NCBI RefSeq assembly: GCF_025971955.1
Contig: NZ_JAPDMX010000031.1
Location: forward strand, 1-64,000
Direction of reading: 5' to 3'
From: Shewanella subflava
GTDB lineage: Bacteria > Pseudomonadota > Gammaproteobacteria > Enterobacterales > Shewanellaceae
DNA length: 64,000 nucleotides
Of this stretch, positions 50,701 to 60,070 are shown piece after piece; within the stretch, counting starts at the first letter, position 1; each line of letters opens with the position of its first letter. Below the pieces are notes generated by a model. That model was not told where the DNA came from and ran no database searches. It saw nothing but the letters and a program-made list of their open reading frames with translations. The translations under genes were made by a program, and so were the position numbers.

Positions 50701-51282
50701 ATGATGAATGCACATGCTGAACATTTCAATAAGAGTCTAGAAAAGTTGTTAGTCGACGTGAAATTAGAAATGATTGCATTTAATCAACTTCAACTTGAGC
50801 GATCGCTAAAAAGCTTTTGTGAGTCATTTAATCTTCTTAGTACCTTAAAACCAAGCTCGGATGATGACGTCGAATCACCAGCATCAATATTGCTCGACTC
50901 ATATCAAGCCCCCTTGTTAGCAAGTAAAACTGAGGCTGGTTATTATCGTTTAATTTCTGGATTATTGACTTATCAAAAGCTATGTAAAATATATGCTGGT
51001 GATGCCAAAGCTCTAGTACCATGTATTGTATTACCTCGGCGCCCTAATAAAGACATACTCCATTTATTAATGCTCAATGATATTGTTAGGCCTTTATTAA
51101 AACAGTTTGTTAATGTCACTGGAGATTCAATCACTCAATCTCTATCTGCGTGGTTTGTCACTGATGAACACCCATCAATATTTAACTCCCCACAATGGCA
51201 GTCGCTGTTTCCCATGATAAAAACCAAAAAACAATTGTGCGAGTGGTTACATGTCAGCACTAAAACGGTCAGATTAAAATGA
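50701..51282 (+). CDS. Small recombinase-operon protein, possible degenerate ParB-like domain with HTH tail
   Basis: Not recognised as a named family. The ATG pair at 50701/50704 is preceded by AGGGGG, whereas an upstream in-frame TTG (50674) has no ribosome binding site. The protein is about 193 residues. Its middle (ILLDSYQAPLLASKTEAGYYRLISGLLTYQ split over residues ~63-92, then VPCIVLPRRP) has the spacing of a ParB/Srx-type N-terminal domain (PL-V...GYYRLISG..R...A....VP.IV). However, the arginines of the GERR box are replaced by LLT. The C-terminus KTKKQLCEWLHVSTKTVRLK looks like a helix-turn-helix. It is coupled to the next gene by ATGA. A DNA-binding or directionality-factor role is plausible. 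Confidence 0.5.
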   Translation: MMNAHAEHFNKSLEKLLVDVKLEMIAFNQLQLERSLKSFCESFNLLSTLKPSSDDDVESPASILLDSYQAPLLASKTEAGYYRLISGLLTYQKLCKIYAGDAKALVPCIVLPRRPNKDILHLLMLNDIVRPLLKQFVNVTGDSITQSLSAWFVTDEHPSIFNSPQWQSLFPMIKTKKQLCEWLHVSTKTVRLK

Positions 51283-53816
51283 CAAGTCTCAAGCAATATC
51301 TAGTAGAGCATATTTGTCGATATTGCGAACTCAAAATGCCGCAAATTGGCAAAGACGAAGTGTGTGAAGATCTTGATGAATTTGTTGATCGTATATTTGC
51401 CCCAGAATCTCTCGGAGGACTCAAACAACTTATTCAAATGATAGTCCGTATTCGAAATATATCCTTTCACTCAGCACACACCATAATGAAAGAGTTGCAT
51501 TTGCCAACCTATATTTTTGATGCCTTACACAACTATAGTTTTGACGTTGATGACCGTTATATCAGCAATGAATACCATCGGACTAAGTATCAAAAAGGAT
51601 GGTGTAGTGAATATCCTTTCTATGTTGTATTACTTAAATCTTATGAGTACAACCTGACAATAAAATCATGCGAATTATTCGCTGCATTCATCAAGCACTA
51701 TTATTCAGTGTTAGATACCCTCAGAGATAAAGACTTAGCAAGGGAATCGTCAACCAGAGAAGAAGATGCCTGCTCAAATTTCAGGCTTTTCATGAGAACC
51801 AATGTTTCTGAACTGAATTATGTACGAGAGACAATTCCCAATACAACAGGCGATTCACCTACGGCTATTGCTCACCAACTAGATCAATATCTTAATAGTA
51901 AAGAAACATGGCCATATCTACCGCATAAAAATTATCTTCGAACACTGTGCCATTTTTTTTCCAATGATTGGAGGCCACCAAAGCATATCCGTCGTCGCAG
52001 AGCATCAATTGACAGATTACCCAAACGTTATGCTGATCCAATAGCCATTCCGATTGTTGGTGCTCACAATGACATTTTTGCATTAATTCCCGATGAACCA
52101 TTAATACCTAACAGTGAAGGTTTAAATGAAGATGACCAATATGCTGCTCAGACATTTGTGATCAATAACCGCGATGTTGATACTAAACGTGACAAAACCG
52201 AACTACTAGATACTGCAATTCCATTCAATAAGCATGTACAAAAGCGAACGGCAATTGACGTCACCGCAAGTGTTCGTCGCTCTCATAATATGGGCATACA
52301 AAATACACAGTTATTAATGCCTGAAGAGCTTAACTTCCTCGCTGGAAAGTTAATTCTGATGAGTCATCAAGCTGAAAACAGCGAAATGGTGATAGTGATT
52401 TGGCTAATGTTGTTATTGAGTAAATCTGTAGAAGAAGTACAAAGCTTAGTGGTGTTCACCGATTTATCTAGCAAACAGCAAGGCTTGTATATTGATGAAC
52501 TTGGTCAAGGGTGGTGGTTCTTCTATGTTAGCCATTCCGCAAAAGCTAAGCTAAATAACGAAGGACTAAGAGAAGTCAAAGAAGAGGTTTTTACGTCATG
52601 CCCAGAGTTTTTACAAAAACTAATAGTTGCAAATAGAGGGGCTCAGTTAACTGGACCAATCCTTAAGGAAAAAGATCCAAAAGTAATCACACAATCAGTA
52701 GTTCGAAAACTAAAAAAGCTATCAGATCGCCATGCTTCAGGCCGCGTGAGTGTTCGACGCTTGGTTAACTTTGTAAGTTATTATCTTAATTCAACAGAAG
52801 TTATCGATCCTATTTTTATCGACTATAGCTATGCTGTGCATATGTACATGACTCGAGTTGCGAGAAGTTACGCGAATGTAAGTGATCATTTTCGAAGCGT
52901 ACAACTCGAGAAACTCTGGCGAAATGTTGAACAAGATATTGAAAGCTACACCGGCAACGTCCTACCGATTTCATTATTTGAGCTTCGACATTTTGATCAA
53001 GCAGATTTATTCATAGGGTCATCGTTCACGCCGACAAATGATGCCATATCAACATTAATTAACTCATTAACAAGGCGAATCTCGGCATCTATGCCCAGTT
53101 TTCAACATAGATTAATAGATATAGTTGATTATCATAATGCATTCACAGCTTATACTGCGTGGATGTTGCTATTTGGAACGGGTTATAGAGCGGCTTGGAA
53201 TCCGTTACCGACTTTCGCCTTATTTTTACCGTCATTAAATTTAATGGGGATAAGTGATAAAGACGATTCTGATTTTAGTCATTCTCGTATCGTCGCCGTT
53301 CCCAATGTTTTAGCGTCACAACTTAAAGAATATAAACGTCACTTAGGGTGTTTACGTTCACTATTGCGCGTGTTATTGCCAAAGTTATGTAGCACGATTG
53401 ACAATATCGTAGATGTTGAGCAAAACATACTGAGCTTTAATCATTCTCAGGCAACACAATGGTACAAAGTCATCCGTAATTCACGTAAAGAACAAGGTCC
53501 TTTCTTTTTTTTAAATAGGCAAGGCAATAGTGTTGTAGCCACGAATTTATCTCCTTCAGAACTTGTGAACTATTGTAAAAATGAAATACAACTGCCAGCT
53601 AATGCTGGACGCCATTGGTTGAAATCCCATTTACTAGAGAAAAACATTTGTCCTGAGTTAATCAATTTCCAAATGGGTCATTGGCAAGCCGGAGAAGTGC
53701 CATTAGGCCATTATTCAGCGTTAAGTCATGTTGAAGCCATAAATGAAATGGTCCCTGTACTTGATGAATTATTTGAGGAGGTGGGATGGAAAACATTAAA
53801 GTCCGTCATTTCATAA
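51279..53816 (+). CDS. Large tyrosine-recombinase-like protein (845 aa)
   Basis: An 845-residue protein, more than twice the length of ordinary phage integrases. The C-terminal ~220 residues look like a tyrosine recombinase catalytic domain. Box I is GTGYRAAWNP (Arg637). Box II is GRHWLKSHL, where the usual HxxR reads HWLK (His779, Lys782). Then come QMGHWQAGE and a possible nucleophile in LGHYSALS (Tyr812). The Arg-to-Lys change means activity is uncertain. The N-terminal ~600 residues have no recognisable domain. Starts in the ATGA overlap with the small protein and overlaps the next gene by 31 bp. Resembles one of the large recombinases of gamma-mobile-trio islands in arrangement only. Confidence 0.7.
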   Translation: MTSLKQYLVEHICRYCELKMPQIGKDEVCEDLDEFVDRIFAPESLGGLKQLIQMIVRIRNISFHSAHTIMKELHLPTYIFDALHNYSFDVDDRYISNEYHRTKYQKGWCSEYPFYVVLLKSYEYNLTIKSCELFAAFIKHYYSVLDTLRDKDLARESSTREEDACSNFRLFMRTNVSELNYVRETIPNTTGDSPTAIAHQLDQYLNSKETWPYLPHKNYLRTLCHFFSNDWRPPKHIRRRRASIDRLPKRYADPIAIPIVGAHNDIFALIPDEPLIPNSEGLNEDDQYAAQTFVINNRDVDTKRDKTELLDTAIPFNKHVQKRTAIDVTASVRRSHNMGIQNTQLLMPEELNFLAGKLILMSHQAENSEMVIVIWLMLLLSKSVEEVQSLVVFTDLSSKQQGLYIDELGQGWWFFYVSHSAKAKLNNEGLREVKEEVFTSCPEFLQKLIVANRGAQLTGPILKEKDPKVITQSVVRKLKKLSDRHASGRVSVRRLVNFVSYYLNSTEVIDPIFIDYSYAVHMYMTRVARSYANVSDHFRSVQLEKLWRNVEQDIESYTGNVLPISLFELRHFDQADLFIGSSFTPTNDAISTLINSLTRRISASMPSFQHRLIDIVDYHNAFTAYTAWMLLFGTGYRAAWNPLPTFALFLPSLNLMGISDKDDSDFSHSRIVAVPNVLASQLKEYKRHLGCLRSLLRVLLPKLCSTIDNIVDVEQNILSFNHSQATQWYKVIRNSRKEQGPFFFLNRQGNSVVATNLSPSELVNYCKNEIQLPANAGRHWLKSHLLEKNICPELINFQMGHWQAGEVPLGHYSALSHVEAINEMVPVLDELFEEVGWKTLKSVIS

Positions 53817-56800
53817 AAAGACTCATTGAAACTGGAAAATTACACCCTTTGTATCGAGAAGTGTTTGATGCTTTCGTTGAACAAAATGAACATGCAGTTG
53901 AAGACGATACTGAAAGTAAAGTTGATGATGCTCAAAGTAAAGTTGAAGCGGATTTTTATCAATCTTATAAAAACTTACTTGGGCATTTAAAAAAACGATT
54001 CATTCTGTCGGAAACAAAAATTTTACCTGATGAGTTAGAGGCGTTAATTGCGCAACTAAAACCAGCTGTTTTGAGTAAGCAAACACAGTTGTTGATTTTG
54101 CAGTCGATACTCAACTATGCCAAAAAACATCATGGCATAGATTCTCCTAACATACCGTCTATTGTCACTCTTAAACGTGATAAACCTATTTTAACGCCGG
54201 TTGAACTCGTCCAACTACCAATTGTTGATATGCTTTACACGCTACTCGATAAAGAATTAATTAGCCCAAATAGAGCGCTATCTATAAACGAAAAACTAGG
54301 ACGAGCTGCACTGTTAGTCTATTTAACAGTTAATGTGAGCAAGACTCAGGAACTTCTGTCGATTCTTGAACATCCCAAGGATGTGTTTTATGTCGGGGGA
54401 ATTTGTTATTGGCAAAAACAACAGACAATAACAGCTCCAAAAAGATATATATTGAGTGATGTTGCGGTAATGGCATTACAGCAATGGGTTAACGTCAATC
54501 AGAGTTCATCAAAGATCCAAGTATGTATCGTAAAGTACTTAAACACCACATCTGAATTTGATTGGTCAGATTTATCAATTCTAAAATTACGGACTCTTAG
54601 AAAAATTCACAACATCCTGCATTTAGGGCCAGTACAGTATCAGATGTATTTTTTGCCCAGTGTGAGCCAAGCACTACCAGAACATCCTTTTATGCGGATA
54701 CTAACAAATAAAGCATGCTTACATTCAGAGCCTCATTTGTTAGGGGTAAGTGAGCTAGGCACAAGCAAATTTAACCAATGGCGACATATGGTCAATAACA
54801 ACCATTGCTTTATTGCTATTGATATCACCTTAAAACAACTCGATGACATATTTTTTAAACTCAATCAGCTCAAAGAACGCAATGAGCCACGAGTAACATG
54901 TTTAGCTTTTATGAGTGATATGCTTCAATCATCTGAATTGACAGCTAATCCTTATCTTTGGTTGTTATGCTCTTGGTTATTCTCGCTGTTAAAAGATGGA
55001 GGTACTTATAAAAGCCGTTTAAAGTTGGCTACTACAGTGGACTACGTTAGAAGCTTGAGTAAACCGTTTCTTGCCGTATTTAGTACTTGTGATTTAGGGT
55101 TATTATCGGGTGAAGATTGGGCGAATAAACTGAATGATTCCGCTGAAGCCTTTACCTCAGCTCAACGAAAAAAATATATTTATTATTTTGCACAGTTTTT
55201 AGTTGAAACAAACTTAGTTCGAGATCTCTGCCTATCCGATATCGATGTTGTTGGAAGTTCTAGTGAAGTTGACGCGAATTTAATTTCTCCAAGTCATATT
55301 GATGAAGTATTGGGGTATATTACAGAACATGTTGAAGATGATGTAGTCTATCAATATGCTTTTTTTTTGTTATGTTTTTGCTTTTACAGCGGCTTACGCA
55401 GGAATGAAGCTTCAAAATTAACCTGGGCTGACTTTTCATTTGCAGTCAAGGCACCAACCACAGATGCATTTGACTATGTGCAACTTTCGGTTAGACCAAA
55501 TCAACATCGCTCGCTGAAAACGACTTCTGCTCGTCGTGAGTTACCATTAGATGCTCTTTGGCCAAAAACAGCCATAGAAAAGTTGCGGGTGAGATATCAA
55601 ATACAACAACACTCAGGAACAAACAAAAAGGCGCTATTGTTTGATGATGCAAATCGAGTCAATCAAGCTTATGAGTTAATAACAGATTTAATCCGCCACT
55701 TTACAAAAGATTATACTTTACGAATTCATCATCTTCGTCATAGCTTTGCTAATTGGTCTTGGTGCCGCTTCAATCCAAGAATCATCAAGCAAGGGCGTGC
55801 ACAATTAACGATACTCGATCATCAAATGTTTGATGATGATTACCTACAACGATTACAAACTCGATTACGCTACAATATGAATAGCCGTAAAAAGATGTTC
55901 ATTTTGGCTCATCTAATGGGGCATAAAGATGTTCAATCAACTTTAAATAGCTATTTACACCTTAAAGATATTTTGTATTACCTAGAGTTAAAGCCACACT
56001 TTAATTTAACTAAGTATTTTACCTCTGAATGTGTCGGACGCGTATCTTGGCTAGAACCTGAACAGGGCTTAAGTTTGGCAGAAAGGTTAAATTATTACAC
56101 TAGAGATACTGACGCGAAATTAGCGATTCAACCAGCACCATTAACGTCATCCTTGTCGGTTCCTACATTTTCAACTTATGTCAGAGAAATAAAACCCAAT
56201 TGTGAGATAAGCAGTATGACTTGGGCTAGAGCACTGAACGCTTTAAAAGTCAGTTCGGTTATCGAGTCTTCTCAATATTACAATGTTCCCCTAGAAGAAT
56301 TACAGCAACTGCTTAATAATGCTAAGCAAGTTCATCAGCACTACCCGCGCGTGAGTAAGCGACTTCCATTAATACCAGCCTTTCCAAGATTACATCACGC
56401 CGACGATGCTGCCAAAGTTGATGTTTTCGTCGCTAAATCGAGTAAAGTCTTTATGTATCTTTGCAACAAATTCGACAAGAGTATTGGAGTTGAACCGTTA
56501 ACCTTATCTAATGTCAGGTTGAGCATGGAAATATTGAATTACGCCGTACCTGGAAAGGATTATGCTTTAAGGTGTCCCGACTCAACAGTGTCAAGAATAT
56601 TTATTCGTTTTTGTCAGCTAATGGGCTTAAAAGATAGACATTTAAAATTCAGGTTTCATCGAGCAGATTTAACTAAAGATAAAGAGCAATCAAAGGCTAT
56701 TGAATATCGATGGAAAAAAACCATCACAGATTACGGATTTAGTGAAAACAATTTTGTAGTAGCAAGTGAGAGTGAAGGACGCTTTTTAGGTAAACATGAC

Positions 56801-56917
56801 GGTAATGGCTTTTTAGAAATCGCATTGGTCAACAATCGATATCAGCGGGTTCAACGACATAAAAGCCTGTTTAGTTTTTTACACTTTTTGCTTATTTTGA
56901 GCTACCAAGAAAAATAA
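53786..56917 (+). CDS. Very large tyrosine recombinase/integrase (1043 aa)
   Basis: A 1043-residue protein with a complete tyrosine recombinase catalytic set. Box I is SGLRRNEASKLTW (Arg538) and a beta-hairpin lysine lies in LKTTSARRELPL. Box II is IHHLRHSFANW (His648, Arg651). Then LAHLMGHKDVQSTLNSYLHL carries the nucleophile Tyr723. About 320 residues follow the tyrosine, which is unusual because in most integrases the tyrosine is near the C-terminus. This tail is basic, with no named domain. The ATG at 53786 sits within the end of the 845-residue recombinase gene after GGAGG. It is the likely integrase acting at the tRNA-Val anticodon loop. Confidence 0.85.
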   Translation: MENIKVRHFIKRLIETGKLHPLYREVFDAFVEQNEHAVEDDTESKVDDAQSKVEADFYQSYKNLLGHLKKRFILSETKILPDELEALIAQLKPAVLSKQTQLLILQSILNYAKKHHGIDSPNIPSIVTLKRDKPILTPVELVQLPIVDMLYTLLDKELISPNRALSINEKLGRAALLVYLTVNVSKTQELLSILEHPKDVFYVGGICYWQKQQTITAPKRYILSDVAVMALQQWVNVNQSSSKIQVCIVKYLNTTSEFDWSDLSILKLRTLRKIHNILHLGPVQYQMYFLPSVSQALPEHPFMRILTNKACLHSEPHLLGVSELGTSKFNQWRHMVNNNHCFIAIDITLKQLDDIFFKLNQLKERNEPRVTCLAFMSDMLQSSELTANPYLWLLCSWLFSLLKDGGTYKSRLKLATTVDYVRSLSKPFLAVFSTCDLGLLSGEDWANKLNDSAEAFTSAQRKKYIYYFAQFLVETNLVRDLCLSDIDVVGSSSEVDANLISPSHIDEVLGYITEHVEDDVVYQYAFFLLCFCFYSGLRRNEASKLTWADFSFAVKAPTTDAFDYVQLSVRPNQHRSLKTTSARRELPLDALWPKTAIEKLRVRYQIQQHSGTNKKALLFDDANRVNQAYELITDLIRHFTKDYTLRIHHLRHSFANWSWCRFNPRIIKQGRAQLTILDHQMFDDDYLQRLQTRLRYNMNSRKKMFILAHLMGHKDVQSTLNSYLHLKDILYYLELKPHFNLTKYFTSECVGRVSWLEPEQGLSLAERLNYYTRDTDAKLAIQPAPLTSSLSVPTFSTYVREIKPNCEISSMTWARALNALKVSSVIESSQYYNVPLEELQQLLNNAKQVHQHYPRVSKRLPLIPAFPRLHHADDAAKVDVFVAKSSKVFMYLCNKFDKSIGVEPLTLSNVRLSMEILNYAVPGKDYALRCPDSTVSRIFIRFCQLMGLKDRHLKFRFHRADLTKDKEQSKAIEYRWKKTITDYGFSENNFVVASESEGRFLGKHDGNGFLEIALVNNRYQRVQRHKSLFSFLHFLLILSYQEK

Positions 56918-57012
56918 ATTGTACTAGCTTACCCTATCTAACACTTTATTGTTGGTAAGCTGTTACCTTCTAGCAATCCACACCTAGCCTAATCAATCTG
57001 AGTATTTCCACA
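56918..57012. other. Hairpin after the recombinase operon
   Basis: AGCTTACC (56926-56933) and GGTAAGCT (56954-56961) form an 8-bp stem with a 20-nt loop just past the stop codon. There is no T tract. It may be an mRNA end or an element-specific site. Confidence 0.35.
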
Positions 57013-57195
57013 ATGAAAAAACAGTGTTTAACAGATGGCACACGTAAACGCGAACGTTCAAGCAGAATGAGTATGAGTGAAATAATGACTATTATCATAC
57101 TCTTCCATACGTCTCATCATCGTGATTTCAAAAATTACTACACTGGATATTTTGCTCGACTGAAGTGTGCATGGATTTATGTAGAATATGATTAG
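57013..57195 (+). pseudogene. IS982-family transposase fragment
   Basis: The 60-residue frame contains GTRKRERSSRMSMSEIMTII and ILFHTSHHRDFKNYYTGYF, which correspond to the N-terminal region of IS982 transposases (residues ~25-75 of about 300). After this the frame ends, and no DDE catalytic region can be followed in any frame. It is a decayed remnant and marks repeated insertion in this segment. Confidence 0.75.
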
Positions 57196-57854
57196 CGGTT
57201 TAATCGCATATCAAAATCAAAGAAAGTAAGCCACAACTTAATATCACTGACATTGATTTCAATGCAATTTCTGTGATGGCTTAAACCGATCTGAGGTTAA
57301 CTTTGTTTATTGCCAATACAGTCCTCTTCTAATTTCGCAAACCAACAGCCGAACTTTGATTGTTTGGGCAACTCTGTTAACAGATGACAGAAGGTGTCAT
57401 TGCAACGCGTCCATCCTGAGCTTCATTTAGCTCGATTGTCACGAGTAAGGTTAGCAAAAACATGGGTGGAACCGACTCAGAGAGTGGTTGAGGTTGTTCA
57501 TCGAAAACTATACTCTGTAATGTTTGCTCGGTATCGGTTGAAAGTAGTAGTTTGGTTTAGATCAATAAAAGAAGGTCTGAGCTGAGCTACTACAAGGCTT
57601 CAACGTCCTAAGCAAAAGCAATCATTCTCAGTAAATGAGAGAGCAACCCAATCGACACATATAACGTGTCGTGATGTTCCCCCCTAGCCTCAAAGTATTT
57701 TATCTTAACTCATATCATAGACAGGATATTTAGCAATAAACCTATATTTTATATAGAAAAAAGGCCTTATTTATGATCTGATAATTGTCGTTAAACAAAT
57801 CAACATGAGCAATAAATAAAGTTGGTGACAATTATCACCTTAAAAAAGCAATTT
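57196..57854. other. Degenerate region between two IS remnants
   Basis: About 660 bp with stop codons in all frames beyond short stretches; a 63-codon plus-strand frame at 57394-57585 is not recognisable. It contains AGCTGAGCTAC (57580-57590), an 11-nt match to the D-arm of tRNA-Val in the same orientation. The whole stretch reads as decayed mobile DNA. Confidence 0.5.
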
Positions 57855-59069
57855 ATGCAATTATTCAATACAGACATCCTTCAAAAAATGGCTAAGCGCA
57901 CAGGGTTTGTACAACGAAATCGCGCTGTTCTACCTGAGTTACTGGTGCCGAGCCAGGTCTCTGCGTTGAGCAAAGGGAACTGCCATGCCATTGCTGACTT
58001 ACATCGTCAGTTTAATGCTATGTGCCTGACAGAAAATGATAATGTGGCTTACAAACCTTTTCATAATCAGCTCCGCAAAGCAGCCTTTGCCGATTTTATG
58101 AAGCAACTGGTTCAGTTGGCTATCGCCCAATTTGCGCGCCAATAATGCGCGCTGTTACCGAAGAAGTTGTCTGACTTTGATGATATTTTGCTTTAGGACG
58201 GTAGTTCTTTTCATGTCCACAAGACGTTAGCAGACGTGTACCCAAGCCGCTTTAAGCGTAATCCCACCGCGATTGAGTGTCATATGACCATGTCATTGCG
58301 CATATTTAACCCGATGGCAATGGCGATAATTGCTGATACAGCTTCAGAAAGAACCTATCTTCCCATGGCCTTTAGGATGAAAAATACACTGCTTCTGGTT
58401 GATGCGGGCTATCCTGAATTCAAGTATTTTGCCAATGTGGAACAGCGTAAGACTTCTATATTTTTCGGGGGAAAAAAATCACTAAACCCAAGAATAGTTG
58501 AAGCTAGATATGTTAAGGGGAGGCGGCTGCCTAAGCTTAAAGACATCACGCGTCGCACCAACCGCTCTGAAGTGCTTGACCTAAAAGTTCGGCGAGGGAC
58601 GCAGGAATTTCGAGTGATAAGAAGTTGGTTTGCAGAAGAAAAACGATTTTGCATCTGGTTAACCAACTTACCGACAGAGTCTTATTCAGCCGATGACATT
58701 ATGGCGATTTACCGCTGCCGCTGGCAGGTTGAGCTGCTGTTCAAAGAGTTGAAATCACATACAAACTGGCAAAGATTTGCCACCGCGCAGAAAGCGATAG
58801 TTGACGGCCTAGTATGGACCAGCCTGCTGGCACTTATTATCAGACGCAGCACAGCGATGCGCATCATGCCCTCAGTTTCGCTGTTCAAAGCAGCAAAGAA
58901 TGTGGACGTTTGGCTGCTGCCGATTTTTGAATGTATCTGTCATCGGGCTTGGTCAGAAATAACAGAAAAGATAGCCTGGGCGGTCTGCTACATAACAAGA
59001 AACGCAAAAAAGTCACAGCAAAAAATCTATAAAAGACATAACGTTAGATGGAATTTTTGCAGGCCTTAA
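57855..59069 (+). pseudogene. IS4-family transposase with two in-frame stop codons
   Basis: The frame starts MQLFNTDILQKMAKRTGFV and runs without frameshift to 59069 except for TAA at 58143-58145 and TAG at 58194-58196. The second stop replaces the residue directly before DGSSFHVH, the first catalytic Asp, where Gln (CAG) would be expected. The later part holds the IS4 signature YRCRWQVELLFKELK (Y-2-R-3-E-6-K). Two nonsense codons in an otherwise continuous gene indicate a young pseudogene. Terminal inverted repeats are unclear; ACCTTAA occurs near both ends. Confidence 0.85.
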
Positions 59070-59391
59070 TGCTTAAGGTCCAGTGTATGTAACTCATATA
59101 GACAACGTTACCATTGCCATTCTATATATTTCATCATTTGCTAGCACACTTTAAAATATACAAAACTCCTGTTATGGTGAGTTTTTATGTTAATTATCTC
59201 TATGAATATCGAGCCTCATCCATTTTCAGCCTGAGCCGTGTCTAATTAACACATGCCTGTATATTTAACCTCAATAACACCCATTAATTACCATTATTTT
59301 TCAAATAGATAGCCATTTAACAAAAACTTCTTAAACATAGGCACGATTGTTGCTTTGTACTATTCAAATAGTTTACCTCTGAAGGTGATAC
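59070..59391. promoter_or_regulatory. Upstream region of the norE-like gene
   Basis: About 320 bp between the IS4 remnant and the first norE-like gene. Its right end carries a sigma-54 promoter (59341-59354). I looked for NorR enhancer sites of the GT-N7-AC type and found no clear cluster. No ORF is visible. Confidence 0.5.
59340..59355 (+). promoter_or_regulatory. Sigma-54 (RpoN) promoter
   Basis: AGGCACGATTGTTGCT has the -24 GGCAC and -12 TTGCT elements with the required five-base spacer, differing from TGGCACG-N4-TTGCW only at the first base. The start point would be about 59366, 26 bp before the ATG. The NorR activator encoded just downstream requires sigma-54. Confidence 0.75.
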
Positions 59392-60039
59392 ATGTCGCCA
59401 CTTGCCATTATCGATGAACAGGCTCGTTTATCTACACATCACTCATATCAACAACCATGTCAGGTATCAAACGCTACAGCACCCGAGACTAGGCTACCCG
59501 GTGACATTGCTATGTGGTTTGTCATCATGATGGAGTTAACCGTGTTTGCGCTATTTTTTATCGGTTTTGCGGTAATGAAACGCTTAGAGCCACAAATGTT
59601 TGCCCAAGGGCAAGAGATTATACATATCAGCATAGGACTTGCTTGTACGATAAGTTTATTGATCAGCAGCTATTTTGTCGCGCTAGCGCTCGACGCGGCA
59701 AAGTGCGGCGACAACCCTAAAGTAGGTAAACACATTATTGCCAGCTTATGTTTTGCTTTTATCTATTTGATTGCTAAAAGCTATGAGTACTCTTTACTGG
59801 TTAATGCCGGTTTTAGTCTGTCTACTAATGATTTTTTCACCTTGTATTTTTTGATCACCGCATTCCACTTTATGCACGTAGTATTAGGTTGTGGAATTTT
59901 ATTTTATTTGTATAAACAAAGCCGTAAACACTTTTATAGCACCAATGAAAATCAAGGTTTTGAAGCCGCGGCGACCTACTGGCACATGGTCGACCTAGTA
60001 TGGATTTTAGTCTTTTTCTTAATTTATATTGCCCATTAA
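59392..60039 (+). CDS. norE: NorE-like protein (haem-copper oxidase subunit III family), first copy
   Basis: A 215-residue membrane protein of the cytochrome c oxidase subunit III superfamily with about five helices. LPGDIAMWFVIMMELTVFALFF, HFMHVVLGCGILFYLY and EAAATYWHMVDLVWILVFFLIYI are typical. The short, N-terminally reduced form beside norR matches NorE, which supports nitric oxide reductase activity rather than forming part of an aa3 oxidase. AAGGTG precedes the ATG. It stands behind a sigma-54 promoter and is followed by a NorF-like gene. A paralogue lies at 62870-63532 on the other strand. Confidence 0.8.
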   Translation: MSPLAIIDEQARLSTHHSYQQPCQVSNATAPETRLPGDIAMWFVIMMELTVFALFFIGFAVMKRLEPQMFAQGQEIIHISIGLACTISLLISSYFVALALDAAKCGDNPKVGKHIIASLCFAFIYLIAKSYEYSLLVNAGFSLSTNDFFTLYFLITAFHFMHVVLGCGILFYLYKQSRKHFYSTNENQGFEAAATYWHMVDLVWILVFFLIYIAH

Positions 60040-60070
60040 GACTTTACTTAAAAATGACAGGAATACCCCT

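Noticed and set aside
57394..57585. 63-codon plus-strand reading frame
   Set aside because: No ribosome binding site, no recognisable motif and located inside decayed IS DNA.
59392..60039. Subunit III of an aa3- or cbb3-type respiratory oxidase
   Set aside because: No oxidase subunit I or II is beside it, the protein is short, and the norR/norQ context favours NorE.
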